Shown: positions 27,667 to 38,207, numbered from the stretch's first letter. The stretch: DNA of 64,000 nucleotides from an uncultured Acidobacteriia bacterium (GCA_903892565.1 CAITIX010000068.1:26683-90682); one strand, 5' to 3'. Notes: generated by a model from the sequence alone, not told the origin. A program made the numbers and translations.

Positions 27667-30600
27667 ATGAGCTCTTCATGCCCGGGTTCGCGGATGTCCC
27701 GCATGCGTTGGCTTTCCGGCCGCGGTTCCATCGCAAAAGCGATGCTGTCCATCGCGACATTGGCCGTCACTTGGATGATCTTGCCGCAGAGTCTGCCGGC
27801 GCAGACCGGAGCAACGTTCGGAACCGTGGTGCAGCAGCGCGGAACACCGAGTGATATCGTGCTCGACGAAAGCCGCCACAGGCTTTACTTGGTGAATCCC
27901 GCGGCCGGAACTGTCAGCGTTTACGATTATTCCGCTCAGGCGGTCGTCTCCACTATCGCAGTAGGCAAGAACCCGCTGGGCGCGGCGATGTCGATGGACA
28001 ATGCGTATCTCTACGTCGCCAATCACGATAGCTCTTCTCTCAGCGTTGTGGATCTGAATCGATCCGGATTCGCGAGTACTGTATCTCTTCCAGCACAGCC
28101 GGAGAGCCTGGAGGTTGGGGCGGATGGCCGCGTCCTGATTTGCACCGATGGATCGCAGACCAGCAGCCTCGCAAACACATTGCTGATCTACGACGGCACA
28201 CAGTCCAGCCAATACCAGGTGCTGCCCGTTTCCTTTCCAACACCGCCTTCGACTCCCTCAACTCTGCCGCTGCTATTGGCACGCGCCACGACGGCGTTCA
28301 ACGGTGCGCTGAAGCGCACGCCGGACGGCGCCTATATTGTCGGAGTCAGCTCGATTACGAACAATACAGTGAGCGTTTTGTACGTCTACTCGGTCGCCTC
28401 TGGAACGGTTTTACTGAACCGGACCGTGGTGGGGCAATCGAGCACATTATCAATGGCGCCGGACGGCTTGAGTTTCATGGCCGGCTTCACGCTCTACGAC
28501 ACCAAGACGCTCAACGTACTGGCACAGCAGAATACCGCCAACGCTCCCTTTTCGACGACCAGCACTTTCTCGACGACGTTCAACGTCGGCGGCAGCGCGT
28601 TTTCGCCGGACGGCAAGACTCTTTATAGCGCCTTCAATACAGCGGCGCTGACGAATCCCCCGCCTCCGCCGCAGGCTTCCACGCTGTTGATCTCCGATGG
28701 ACACAACTTGGCGATCAACCTGGGCATTAAAATGCCGCAAAGCATCATCGGCAAGATGGTGATCACGGCGGACGGCAGTCAGGTGTGGGGACTATCGCAG
28801 TCCGGATTCGTGTATTTGCCGCTCTCGACGTTGTACACGTACCCAATCTTAATGCCGAGTTCCACCAATGTGTTCCTGTCGCAGAACGACTGCAGCCCGG
28901 GTGTTGCAACCGGAACGGTTCAGGTTTCCAATATTGGGGGTGGCACTCTCACATACGCCGTCGCGCAGCCCACTGCTGCGGTCTCCGCTGCGCTGATTGC
29001 CACCGAGGACACGGGCCTTGCGCCATCCACCATCACGTTTACGATGGATCCCCAACGCTCGGGCGTGATTCGCACTCCCGGCACCAACCTCTATACGGGC
29101 GCTGGCTCCAACAACACCGGAGCGCCTGTGCCGATCCAATTGGTCTCGCCCAACGCGATCAATGTTGCACCTACCATTCTGGTGTACATGAACTATCGCG
29201 ATTTCAGCATGCGCGGTCTCATTTTTCCCGTGCCGGTGGCTCCGAATTCCACAGCCGCCGCCTACCAGGGATTATGGGACATCGCGCTTGACGAGCCGCG
29301 CAACCGGGTTTATATCAGCAATCCGGGCTATAACCGGATCGAAGTCTTTGACACCCAACAGCAGCAGTTCCTGAATCCCATCCCTGTCGGCAACCTGCCG
29401 CACCAAATGGCCATGGGACTCGACGGATCCACTTTATACGTCGCGCATAATGGCGGCGAACAAATCGCCGTAGTGGATCTGAATCAGCAACAAGTGACGG
29501 GCACATTGGCAATGCCGCTGCTTCCGCGCGCGGGTAATGCCAATGTGGATTCGGTCATCACCATGATGGCGAGCGCATCCGGACTCCAGTTCGTGTTATC
29601 GACGCCCACGTCCACCACTACCGCAACCAATGTCACAGGAACACTGTGGGAAGCAATCAATGGTGCTCCCGCAGCGCCTCGCGTGGGGACGTCTGTTACG
29701 GGCGTCAGCGCCACCACGGGAGCCCAAACTCCGATTGCCGCGCCCACGCAGGCCATGCAGGCATCACGCGACGGAACCACCGGAATTCTTCTGGGCGGCA
29801 CTGGTACGGCCTATCTCTATAGCGGGCTATCCGACGAATACACGGCGTCACAAAGACTGTTTACGACACCGATTATTGGCTACTACGGTGCCGTGGGCGC
29901 GTCGCCTCACGGGAATTATTTGCTGGCGAACGGTTTAATTATGGATAATTCCCTGTCTGTGATCGGCGGTGCAGCCAGCCCCGGACAGTTGACGGTTACT
30001 CCGGGCGGAGGACCTGGAGGATTACCGGGAGGATTTGGCCCCCCGACCGTGGGCGTCGCAAGCACAGGCTTGCGCAATGTCGCCGCTGTGGCCCCCGTCG
30101 ACGACAACGTGTTCGTGCGACTGACCACTCCCGTGAGAACTTCGCTGACGACAACCACGACCGATGACGTGCATACGACGCTAGAGATGGTGGATACACA
30201 AAGTGGATCGATCACCAGTTACCGTATGCCGGAGAATCCGGTTCTGTCCGAATTTGGTACCGCGAGGACAGCCATACCGCCTCACCAGATGGTGGTGGAT
30301 TCGCAGGGCACCGTCTATGCGCTCACGGTCTCAGGCCTGAGCGTCATGCCACTGGCGTCGACACCCCCGCCGCAGATTGCCGGGCCGAGTAGCATCGTGA
30401 ACTCGATTGACGGGACAAATAGTTTTGCGCCGGGCTCGTTCATTACGGTGAGCGGAGTGAATCTCGCGTCCTCCGCCGCCGCGACCACGCTTCCGCCGCC
30501 CACGCAGATGGGAGGCTCCTGCGTGCTGGTAGACGACGTGCCAATCCCGTTGCTCATCACGGCTCCCGGGCAGATCTCCGCGCAGTTACCGGCAAATATG

Positions 30601-30690
30601 CGACCGGGCGTAAACGTCCTGCAGGTGCGCTCGCTCGCCAATGCGCAGCGGAGCGCTCCCATCAAGATCATGGTTCAGGAGCCGCAGTGA
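27667..30690 (+). CDS. Large secreted beta-propeller protein with partial TIGR03437 C-terminus
   Basis: The protein of about 1007 residues has a signal peptide ending at SLPAQ. Two blocks of YVTN/Lactonase-type propeller blades follow, visible as DIVLDESRHRLYLVNPAAGT, AYLYVANHDSSSLSVVDL, DIALDEPRNRVYISNPGYNR and STLYVAHNGGEQIAVVDL. The C-terminus (NSFAPGSFITVSGVNLASS, then GGSCVLVDDVPIPLLI and ISAQLPANMRPGVNVLQVRS) is the first half of the domain known as TIGR03437 from Solibacter; the second half is missing. The start at 27667 is supported by an AAGGAG 15 bases upstream and a TATAAT box. It is followed by a full-length paralogue. The function is unknown; a surface or extracellular role is likely. 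Confidence 0.82.
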   Translation: MSSSCPGSRMSRMRWLSGRGSIAKAMLSIATLAVTWMILPQSLPAQTGATFGTVVQQRGTPSDIVLDESRHRLYLVNPAAGTVSVYDYSAQAVVSTIAVGKNPLGAAMSMDNAYLYVANHDSSSLSVVDLNRSGFASTVSLPAQPESLEVGADGRVLICTDGSQTSSLANTLLIYDGTQSSQYQVLPVSFPTPPSTPSTLPLLLARATTAFNGALKRTPDGAYIVGVSSITNNTVSVLYVYSVASGTVLLNRTVVGQSSTLSMAPDGLSFMAGFTLYDTKTLNVLAQQNTANAPFSTTSTFSTTFNVGGSAFSPDGKTLYSAFNTAALTNPPPPPQASTLLISDGHNLAINLGIKMPQSIIGKMVITADGSQVWGLSQSGFVYLPLSTLYTYPILMPSSTNVFLSQNDCSPGVATGTVQVSNIGGGTLTYAVAQPTAAVSAALIATEDTGLAPSTITFTMDPQRSGVIRTPGTNLYTGAGSNNTGAPVPIQLVSPNAINVAPTILVYMNYRDFSMRGLIFPVPVAPNSTAAAYQGLWDIALDEPRNRVYISNPGYNRIEVFDTQQQQFLNPIPVGNLPHQMAMGLDGSTLYVAHNGGEQIAVVDLNQQQVTGTLAMPLLPRAGNANVDSVITMMASASGLQFVLSTPTSTTTATNVTGTLWEAINGAPAAPRVGTSVTGVSATTGAQTPIAAPTQAMQASRDGTTGILLGGTGTAYLYSGLSDEYTASQRLFTTPIIGYYGAVGASPHGNYLLANGLIMDNSLSVIGGAASPGQLTVTPGGGPGGLPGGFGPPTVGVASTGLRNVAAVAPVDDNVFVRLTTPVRTSLTTTTTDDVHTTLEMVDTQSGSITSYRMPENPVLSEFGTARTAIPPHQMVVDSQGTVYALTVSGLSVMPLASTPPPQIAGPSSIVNSIDGTNSFAPGSFITVSGVNLASSAAATTLPPPTQMGGSCVLVDDVPIPLLITAPGQISAQLPANMRPGVNVLQVRSLANAQRSAPIKIMVQEPQ

Positions 30691-30703
30691 GAGTGACGTG
30701 CTG

Positions 30704-30731
30704 GGAGTGAAATGCTTGGAGTGAAATGTTT
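30704..30731. repeat. 14-bp tandem repeat between the two propeller genes
   Basis: GGAGTGAAATGCTT at 30704-30717 is followed directly by GGAGTGAAATGTTT at 30718-30731. It fills part of the 55-bp spacer just upstream of the second gene and carries GGAG elements. Confidence 0.6.
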
Positions 30732-30745
30732 AAGGTGAAGAAGGC

Positions 30746-33700
30746 ATGAGCAAATTCCGCTGGCTGACCCTTCTCGCGTGCGGGCTACCGTTGCTGGGCG
30801 CCAATTTCGGCCGTATCGTGCCCGTATTCGGCGGGGCTTCCGACCTGGTTCTCGATGAAGGCCGCGGGCAGATCTATCTGCCGTTTAGCGGCCAAAACCT
30901 GGTGCAGATCTATTCGCTGCAACAGCAGAGCTTCCTAAATGCCATAACGACAGATCAGACGCCGCTCTCGGCGGCGATTTCCCGCGATGGGCGATTTCTA
31001 TTTGTCACCTGCTACAGCAGTTCGCTCCTCGACGTCATTGATCTCGGCTCCCTAACCATCGTCAAGCGCGTTACGTTACCGGCCCAACCCGAAGGAGTCG
31101 CGGTCGCGAATGACGGCCGGGTGTTGATTTCAACTGCGGGCAACGGCACCACCACCAAGACCAACGTTCTTCTTTTGTACGATCCCTCGCCCGGCGCGCC
31201 GGTTTTGCTCACCAGTATTGCGGTGGCGCCGCCCGCGCCCACACCGCCCTCGCTCCCGCCGCCGTCCGGAAGGCCGTTTCTTTCGACCACCAGCCCGTTG
31301 CGCGCCACGCGCGATGGATCGCTAATTATCGGAGTAAACGTACCCAGCACGGGATCGCCGACAGTGTTCGTCTACGAATCCGCCTCCGGCACGGTCCTGC
31401 GTTCGCGGGCCGTGGTGGGTTCATCGAACGTGCTTTCCGTCTCCGATGATGGAACACGCTTTCTTGCCGGGCCTAATCTGTTCTCCACTTCGAGTCTAGC
31501 CGTCATGGCGCAGTTGAACCTGTCGACGGCGCCGTATCCTGTCCCTCCGGGAACGAACATCAACCTCCAGTCCAATCAGGGCGGCAGTGTGTTTTCGCCG
31601 GATGGCAGTACAGTGTACGCAGCGTTTGACATTGCGCCCGTGCAGAATCCGCCCGTGCAGAATCCGCCCGCGCCGGCCAATGCCAGCCAGTTGATGATGA
31701 ACGATCCGAGTAATCTTCTGATCCGCATGGGTTTGCAATTACCGGAAAACCTGGCGGGCAAAATGGTCATCAGCAACGATGGATCGAACGCCTACGCGCT
31801 GTCGGATTCGGGGTTCATCGTTTTGCCGGTGGGCGCAATCTCCCAGAGTCCGCTGGCGGTGCCGAGCAGCGATATCCTCTGGCTTTCCGGCGATCCCTGC
31901 ACCGTCGCCTCGCAAGGGACGGGAACGATTACCATCACGAATCCCGGGCTGGGACGGATCACGGCCACGGCGCAACTGTTGCAATTTACGGGAACAACGG
32001 GTACGCCGATCCCGGGTCAGGTGACCCCGGGTCAGGCGAGCCCGGCGACCGCGCCTTCTGTTCGCTCGAGTCAGGCCGCCGGTGGCCCGCAGCTTACGTT
32101 TAAGTACAATGCCGCCCTCGGCAGCGGCTTCGGTACGATCCTGCCGCCGCACGATTTCTTAATCCAATCGCCGGAAGCGATTAACATCCCGGATCGAGTG
32201 CGGGTTTTTCAAAACTATCACGCATCCGAATCAACGGGCACGGTTGTGCCCATTGCGTCCGGCAGTTCTGCAACTGCGGGGCTGCTGGACATGGCCTACG
32301 ACGCAACGCGGCAGAGGATTTACATCGCCAATGCCGCGCGCAATCGCGTGGAGGTGTACGACATTACGCAACAGCAGCTCTTAGCGCCCATCCCTGTCGG
32401 TCCACTCCCGAGTTCTTTGGCGCTGACGCCGGACGGCTACACGCTGTATGTGGCCAATGCCGGAGGCGAGAGCATCAGCATCGTCGATCCGGACGCGATG
32501 CAAGTCACGGACAGTGTGAATTTCCCGGCGATTCCTTTCAACGCAAACTTGGCGCTGAAGACGCCCAGCATCATCGCCGCAGGATATAGCGGCCTCCAGA
32601 TTCTGATGAACGATGGTTCGTTATGGGAAGTGATTGGAAATACGGCGCTGCCGCGGCCCGCCAATTCGGTCATCGGCCAAACTACGACGGGGCTGCCGAT
32701 TTCTCTTCCCGCCAACAGCACCATGGCCGCCACTCCCGACGGCACTTATATTTTGTACGCCACCGCCACCGGAGCAGCGTATCTTTTGGATGCGGTGGCG
32801 GATAACTTCGTATTGGGCCGCCAGATATTCACGGCAACGACGCAGACGGGCTATATCGGTCCCGTGACTGCTGGACTCGGCGGTCAATATTTCGTCATGG
32901 ATGGAATCCTGCTGAACCAATCGCTGGTGCCCCAAGGAGGAGCTGCGGCACCGACCGGATTGGCGTCCGCGGTTGCGGCAACCGGCAACGGCAGTTACGC
33001 CGTATTCTCTCCGCCGGCGGTGGCTGCCACCGCCACGTCACTCCCGTCCGCAGCGCCAAGCGTCCGTCTCATCAACGCTTTCACCGGCAGGGTCACGTCT
33101 CAAGTGACTGCGCTCGAAGGTCCTCTGACGACCGTGGCAGGCACCGCCCGCGTCGCGATCAACGGGCGCACGATGGCCGTCGACTCCACCGGGTCCACGG
33201 CGTATGTGATCACAGCCAGTGGCTTGAGCATTGTTTCGTTCACCGCGGTCTCGGCTGGCGCCCGTCCTCAAATCAACAGTAATGGAGCCGTGAACCTGGC
33301 GAGCCTGCAGGCGCAGGTTGCGCCGAATACGTGGCTCTCGATTTTCGGGCAGAATTTGGCGGGCAGCGATGTGGCCGGCTCCAGTCCTCTGCCTACTCTT
33401 CTCGGAGGATCTTGCGTCACGCTGAACAACGTCGCGCTGCCCCTGTATTACGCCACGGCAACGCTCATCAACGCGCAGATTCCGCCCGACATCGCTCCGG
33501 GAACGTATCAACTGGTGGTCCACTCGGTAGCCAATCACGTGGCTTCGCCGGCGCAATCCCTGACCGTTTCGAAATACGCGCCTGCGGTGTTCTTTGATTC
33601 CAACGGGCAGGTCATGCTGTTTCACGCGGACGGCAGCTATGTGAATCAAGATAACCCGGCGAACCGGGATGAACCGCTGTATATGTATGCGGTCGGCCTT

Positions 33701-33985
33701 GGCCCAACCACGGGGGGAGCCGTCGTAACAGGCATGCCTTCTCCCTCCAGTCCGCCGGCCGTCGCGAGCGGAGTGCAAGTGTTCTTCGGACGTACGGATT
33801 TCAAACAAGCGGCTGTGATCGTGGACTCGGTTCAGTTAGTTCCGGGCGTGATCGGCGTATATCAGCTCAATCTGCGTGTTCCTGGATTCCACATCAATAC
33901 TCCAGCGGACCTGGTCACAATCCGGGTGGGCGGCGTCAACAGCCCCTCAACGGGGCCCCTGGTTCCGTACGTACCAGTGAATTGA
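30746..33985 (+). CDS. Large secreted beta-propeller protein with complete TIGR03437 C-terminus
   Basis: The 1079-residue protein is a tandem paralogue of the preceding gene. It has a signal peptide (LLACGLPLLGANF) and propeller blades such as DLVLDEGRGQIYLPFSGQN, FLFVTCYSSSLLDVIDLGS, DMAYDATRQRIYIANAARNR and TLYVANAGGESISIVDP. The C-terminal 230 residues form the complete TIGR03437 domain, with NLASLQAQVAPNTWLSIFGQ, INAQIPPDIAPGTYQLVVHS, YMYAVGLGPTTGG and GVIGVYQLNLRVPGF. Pro-rich short repeats (QNPPVQNPPAPA) lie near residue 300. It is 55 bp from the first copy, so both are probably one transcript. Confidence 0.85.
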   Translation: MSKFRWLTLLACGLPLLGANFGRIVPVFGGASDLVLDEGRGQIYLPFSGQNLVQIYSLQQQSFLNAITTDQTPLSAAISRDGRFLFVTCYSSSLLDVIDLGSLTIVKRVTLPAQPEGVAVANDGRVLISTAGNGTTTKTNVLLLYDPSPGAPVLLTSIAVAPPAPTPPSLPPPSGRPFLSTTSPLRATRDGSLIIGVNVPSTGSPTVFVYESASGTVLRSRAVVGSSNVLSVSDDGTRFLAGPNLFSTSSLAVMAQLNLSTAPYPVPPGTNINLQSNQGGSVFSPDGSTVYAAFDIAPVQNPPVQNPPAPANASQLMMNDPSNLLIRMGLQLPENLAGKMVISNDGSNAYALSDSGFIVLPVGAISQSPLAVPSSDILWLSGDPCTVASQGTGTITITNPGLGRITATAQLLQFTGTTGTPIPGQVTPGQASPATAPSVRSSQAAGGPQLTFKYNAALGSGFGTILPPHDFLIQSPEAINIPDRVRVFQNYHASESTGTVVPIASGSSATAGLLDMAYDATRQRIYIANAARNRVEVYDITQQQLLAPIPVGPLPSSLALTPDGYTLYVANAGGESISIVDPDAMQVTDSVNFPAIPFNANLALKTPSIIAAGYSGLQILMNDGSLWEVIGNTALPRPANSVIGQTTTGLPISLPANSTMAATPDGTYILYATATGAAYLLDAVADNFVLGRQIFTATTQTGYIGPVTAGLGGQYFVMDGILLNQSLVPQGGAAAPTGLASAVAATGNGSYAVFSPPAVAATATSLPSAAPSVRLINAFTGRVTSQVTALEGPLTTVAGTARVAINGRTMAVDSTGSTAYVITASGLSIVSFTAVSAGARPQINSNGAVNLASLQAQVAPNTWLSIFGQNLAGSDVAGSSPLPTLLGGSCVTLNNVALPLYYATATLINAQIPPDIAPGTYQLVVHSVANHVASPAQSLTVSKYAPAVFFDSNGQVMLFHADGSYVNQDNPANRDEPLYMYAVGLGPTTGGAVVTGMPSPSSPPAVASGVQVFFGRTDFKQAAVIVDSVQLVPGVIGVYQLNLRVPGFHINTPADLVTIRVGGVNSPSTGPLVPYVPVN

Positions 33986-34009
33986 CAGCCAGCTTAATCG
34001 ACGCAAATC

Positions 34010-37000
34010 CTACTGGATCGCGACCGTCACGGTGTTGCTAGTCGCGCTGCCCTGCGTGAGCAACAGCGGCAAAGTCAGCCCCGGCGGGAGCGACTCCGGC
34101 AGTGCAACTGTAACCTGATACAGACCGGGGGTGTTTGCGCTGAGGCTGACCTCGGCGGGGACCTCGATTCCATTGATGACGGCGGTGACGGGCGTGATCG
34201 CCAAGCTCACGGAACCGAAGTCAGCCACTTCGCCAAAACCGGTTCCGTAGATGATGATGGACGTGCCGCGGATGGCGGGATTCGAAGAAGTATTGAGGCT
34301 ATTGTCCTCATTCCTGATCACCGCCGCTCCACTGCGCAGCGAAAAAATCGCAGGCCCCACGTCGCTGATGGAGATGCTTTGTTGCGTCGTGCCGCTATTC
34401 GATACGACATCGAGAGTCGCGGACCCGGGCGGGGTTCCGAAGGGAACTTGCGCAGTCACCAGGAACGGCGTTGCCGAAGTCACGGTCGCGTTCTGGCCGT
34501 CAATCTGTACTGTCGCGCCCGATAATCCGGCGCCGAAGATGGAGAACAATCCGCCGGGTGCGATCGCACTGGCCGGATCAGCGGCATTCACGACACCTCC
34601 TGTAGAAATGCCTACCGGGACAGGAGCAAGAGTCCACTGCGGGTTGTTTAGAATGACACTTTGAACGACTTCGGAGGCCATCGCTCCGGATCCCGAAAGT
34701 GCGATCTCGCCTCCAGTGGCCGACAGATCCGCAAAGATTCCCATATACGGGCCGGTTGCTGCGATATCTAATTCGTATGTGCTATTCGAGCCGTTGCAAG
34801 CTTGGAAATAGAGCGTCCCAAACGTCGTGGGAGTTACGGTGGCAGCGGTATCGGGGAACTGAAGAGTACGGCCACATGCGCCGAAACTGGAGGAGATCGC
34901 CACGGGAGCGGTCGCTGCGGCCAGGAACGCTGCGGCCTGGAACGCTGCGCTCGGCGCTTGCGGGACCAATTGGGGAACAAACCGCACCACGCCCGTAACG
35001 GTCCCCTGCACTGCGACCGAAGCGCCGGTGCCATCGGTGATCGTGAACCCGTTCACATAGGCATCCAGATCCGTCTGGTTGAACATCGGATTCGGATCGG
35101 AGATGATCAGGCTTCCATCGGCCGCGATGCCCGTAGCGACCACGAAGTGCGAGCCCAGGCCATTCAAGGAAAGTGCCACCAGGAGCGGCGAACCTCCGGC
35201 CAACAAATCGTGCATCGTGTTCGAATCCGGCGGAACAACTTGCACGTCGATACTATTTCCCGCAAACGCATTCAAGCGCCACAAATTAGCCACCGGCTGC
35301 GGCCCCAGGGACAAAAAGCCATCGCAGATCTGGTTCCCCTGAGCATCGGAGGTGCAAAACGAATTCAAGAATTGGTTCAGAACGAGTGGATCCGCCAGCC
35401 CGTTGGGCTGCGGGGCCACGTCAAGCGATTGGCCGAGAGACTGGCCGAGAGACTGGCCGAGCGACTGGCCCAGAGACTGGTAGTAGCGCAGTATGGCAGC
35501 GGCGGACGTTACTAGAGCGCCTGGTTCCTGTGTGTTTTGCTGGGTATTTTGCTGGATGGTTTGATCGAGAGCCACCCTGCTATTGGAGGTGACCGTCTGC
35601 GCGCCCTGCGTAAAGGCCGGAACATTGGGAATCACAAAGGCCGCGGATTGCGCGCCGAAGCTAACCACCGATCGGCCGACCTCCGCCGTGCCGAGGGCAA
35701 TCCCGCCCGACAGCGGAAGGCGGAGCCTCGCGCTCGCCTGTCCATTCGCGCCGGTCGTCGCCGAAGCGGGTGTGATCTGTGCCCCGGGCGAAGCGGCAAA
35801 TGTCACCTTAAAGCCGGATAACGGATTGCCACTGCGATCCCGCAGCATCGCGACGATGGGTTGGCTGAGAAACGCCCCGGGCGCTCCCGCTTGTTGATCT
35901 CCACTCACCACTTTCAGCGATACGAGCGCCGAAGCAAGCGACTGCACCGTGTACGTGGTCTTTGCGGAAGAGGCTGTCTTGCTATCCGTCGCGCTGACGG
36001 TAACGACGCCGCTGGCAGCTGTGGCCGGCACCAGGACGTCCCACGCGTAGGTCCCGTTGGGAACCGTTACGACAAAAGCCGGCTGCCCTGTCTGTGAAAC
36101 AGTAACGATGGCGCCATTACTGAATCCGCCGACTACCAGATGCACGGAACTTCCGGCGATCACGGTTGTCGGAGTAGCGACGACGATCGGCTGGCGCGGA
36201 GTTGTCGTAACGCTAGCCGTCGTGGAGCCCGCGGCGAACTTGATGGCTCCGCCCTCGAAATCCTGTTGATTGAGGCCGCTCACGACGTGTACATCGTCCG
36301 TCGGCGAGCCCAGATTTCCTCCCGGACCTCCGTTAGAGTTATAGGCGTTCAGCACAGGCCCAGTCACGAAAAAAGACTTGCCAGCGAGAGGACCAATCGC
36401 TGCGGTCAGGATCATTCCGCCCTGGAAGGATTGCAGATTGCCCGTTGTACCGCGAAACGTTTGAAAGACACTGGCTGCGGACGTGGGGGAACCCGCCGCT
36501 CCGGTCTCATAGCCGAGACTCGTCCATTTCGACAAAATGGCGCCCGTGACCAACTGCGCGGGATTGCCCGCAAGGGCTCCTTGTTTAAAGCTCTGCCGTC
36601 CGCCGGCGGTGGCGTCCGACGACGGGTAGCCTAGCGTACCAGCAGGTCCGCCCAACGCGGTGTATTGAGTCAGCATTGCTCCTGTAACCACGTAGGCCGT
36701 CGTCGAGCCGTCCGACACTGCCACCAGATACGAAATCGGCGTGGCATCGGAGGTGAGCAACTGCTGCACATAGCCGGTGCCCACACGGGCCACGGGGGAG
36801 ACTCCCCGTACCTGCCCGCTGAGTCCGTTGCGCGCGACGGCGGCTAGCAATGCATCTTGAATCGCCGGCGTGGGAGCGCCCTGGCCGATTTGACAGCACG
36901 GCGCGGTCACCGAAATCGTCAGCGAGGCGCTGATTCCCCCGGACGTGGCCGTGATGGTTGCGGTGCCTGCCGCCGCCGCCGTGAGCGTGGCCGAAAAATT

Positions 37001-37993
37001 ACTCGCCTGAATCTTCACTGCTACGCTCGATGTTTTCCACGTCACGAGTTGATCGGTGAGCGCCGATCCGTCTTTTCCAAAGATCGCAGCCTGCACCGTC
37101 AACGTATCGCCGACCTTCATCTGCACAGGACCAACCGGCGTAAGCACAACGCTTCCCACGGGAGGCGGCGTATAAACCGTGAACGTCGAAGGATCGTATT
37201 CCAGGACACCACCTTCGAACGTCTGCAGCTGGTGTCCATTGGACAGCACCAGAGGAGCGTTTACGGGCAAGCCCAGGGAACCCGCATCGCCGCCCTTGGC
37301 GATATAGGCGTCATAGAAAGGCTCCGCCACGGTGACCAGGCGTCCCGACAAAACGCCGGACGTAATGTTATAGATCGCGCCTTTCGTGAAGGTTTGTGCG
37401 GTGGCTTGCGTGCCGGCATAGCTCGTAACTGTGGTCTGCGCAGTTACCGGAGGCCCCATTCCATTCAGTCCGCCAAGAGACTGCCATTGCGTGAAATAGG
37501 GGTCACTGACGGAATAGGTCGACGAGCTTCCGACCGTCGTCGCGTAGACGAAAAGCGCGTAATGATTGCTAAACGTCTGCCAATTGCAGGCCGCAAAGCT
37601 CACGTTGCAATAGACTTGCGTATCATTCGTGGGATACCCGGCGGTAGCGGAAGAGATCGTGCTGTAGTAGGCGTACATCGCGGGCAGCATCTGTGCCACG
37701 TTGTTGGCGTCGCTGGTATCCGGCTTAATCAGGGCATAGGTGCCTGTACCGGATAACGCGGGGAAGGTCTGAATCAGTCCGGTTGAGCCGAACTTGGTCA
37801 CGCCTCCGCTGGGTGCCTGGACCAGAGAACTAAATCCGTTGCGCAGAAATGCATTGATAAATGTAGTTTGAACGGTAGGGCTGGGCGCGCCCGCTCCAAT
37901 ACACGCGTAAGGAGGACCGCAAACGGTGGCGGCTTCGGCAGGCCAACACCCCCCGGCCACGCCTACCAGCAGCAAGATCCGCCAAGATCGCAT
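34010..37993 (-). CDS. Giant secreted multidomain protein: LGFP-like repeats, Ig-like domains, C39-like pseudopeptidase, TIGR03437
   Basis: The 1327-residue protein has a signal peptide, then LGFP-like repeats (GLNGMGPPVTAQ, DAGSLGLPVNAPL, with TFEGGVLEY) to about residue 275. A BIG2-type Ig domain follows (about 283-365), a second LGFP-like block (about 440-600, GYPSSDATAGG and GNLGSPTDD), an IPT-like and a BIG1-like domain (about 690-800), and a papain-like C39 segment (about 800-1010). A TIGR03437 domain ends the protein (GVVNAADPASAIAPGGLFSI). In the C39-like part the expected Cys position reads EPGALVTSAAAILRYY, while GSHFVVATG and IISDPNP keep His and Asp, so it is probably inactive. 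Just after that lie SLGQ repeats. Confidence 0.8.
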   Translation of the reverse strand: MRSWRILLLVGVAGGCWPAEAATVCGPPYACIGAGAPSPTVQTTFINAFLRNGFSSLVQAPSGGVTKFGSTGLIQTFPALSGTGTYALIKPDTSDANNVAQMLPAMYAYYSTISSATAGYPTNDTQVYCNVSFAACNWQTFSNHYALFVYATTVGSSSTYSVSDPYFTQWQSLGGLNGMGPPVTAQTTVTSYAGTQATAQTFTKGAIYNITSGVLSGRLVTVAEPFYDAYIAKGGDAGSLGLPVNAPLVLSNGHQLQTFEGGVLEYDPSTFTVYTPPPVGSVVLTPVGPVQMKVGDTLTVQAAIFGKDGSALTDQLVTWKTSSVAVKIQASNFSATLTAAAAGTATITATSGGISASLTISVTAPCCQIGQGAPTPAIQDALLAAVARNGLSGQVRGVSPVARVGTGYVQQLLTSDATPISYLVAVSDGSTTAYVVTGAMLTQYTALGGPAGTLGYPSSDATAGGRQSFKQGALAGNPAQLVTGAILSKWTSLGYETGAAGSPTSAASVFQTFRGTTGNLQSFQGGMILTAAIGPLAGKSFFVTGPVLNAYNSNGGPGGNLGSPTDDVHVVSGLNQQDFEGGAIKFAAGSTTASVTTTPRQPIVVATPTTVIAGSSVHLVVGGFSNGAIVTVSQTGQPAFVVTVPNGTYAWDVLVPATAASGVVTVSATDSKTASSAKTTYTVQSLASALVSLKVVSGDQQAGAPGAFLSQPIVAMLRDRSGNPLSGFKVTFAASPGAQITPASATTGANGQASARLRLPLSGGIALGTAEVGRSVVSFGAQSAAFVIPNVPAFTQGAQTVTSNSRVALDQTIQQNTQQNTQEPGALVTSAAAILRYYQSLGQSLGQSLGQSLGQSLDVAPQPNGLADPLVLNQFLNSFCTSDAQGNQICDGFLSLGPQPVANLWRLNAFAGNSIDVQVVPPDSNTMHDLLAGGSPLLVALSLNGLGSHFVVATGIAADGSLIISDPNPMFNQTDLDAYVNGFTITDGTGASVAVQGTVTGVVRFVPQLVPQAPSAAFQAAAFLAAATAPVAISSSFGACGRTLQFPDTAATVTPTTFGTLYFQACNGSNSTYELDIAATGPYMGIFADLSATGGEIALSGSGAMASEVVQSVILNNPQWTLAPVPVGISTGGVVNAADPASAIAPGGLFSIFGAGLSGATVQIDGQNATVTSATPFLVTAQVPFGTPPGSATLDVVSNSGTTQQSISISDVGPAIFSLRSGAAVIRNEDNSLNTSSNPAIRGTSIIIYGTGFGEVADFGSVSLAITPVTAVINGIEVPAEVSLSANTPGLYQVTVALPESLPPGLTLPLLLTQGSATSNTVTVAIQ
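35426..35480. repeat. 12-bp tandem repeat encoding SLGQ units
   Basis: Four 12-bp units related to AGACTGGCCGAG (35426-35437, 35438-35449, 35450-35461, 35462-35473) and a partial fifth unit encode repeated Ser-Leu-Gly-Gln on the minus strand. Units two and three are identical, a sign of recent slippage. The insert sits in the helix that would follow the catalytic cysteine of a C39 peptidase. Confidence 0.85.
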
Positions 37994-38207
37994 AATGTTC
38001 CTGATTATACTCTTGACGATTCAGATCCCCTAAGGGAGTACGCTGATTTTGGAGATTTAGTGCACCCATTCCCCCGTTTCGCCGCAGGAAGCAAAAAGTG
38101 CTTCTGGGCAAGATAATTCGCGGTAAAATGAATTTCCTCGCCGGGCGGCTCTCGCTCCTTGAAGCACCCGGGGAACCGAATACGCAGCCTGGGAGAGTGA
38201 TTCCATA

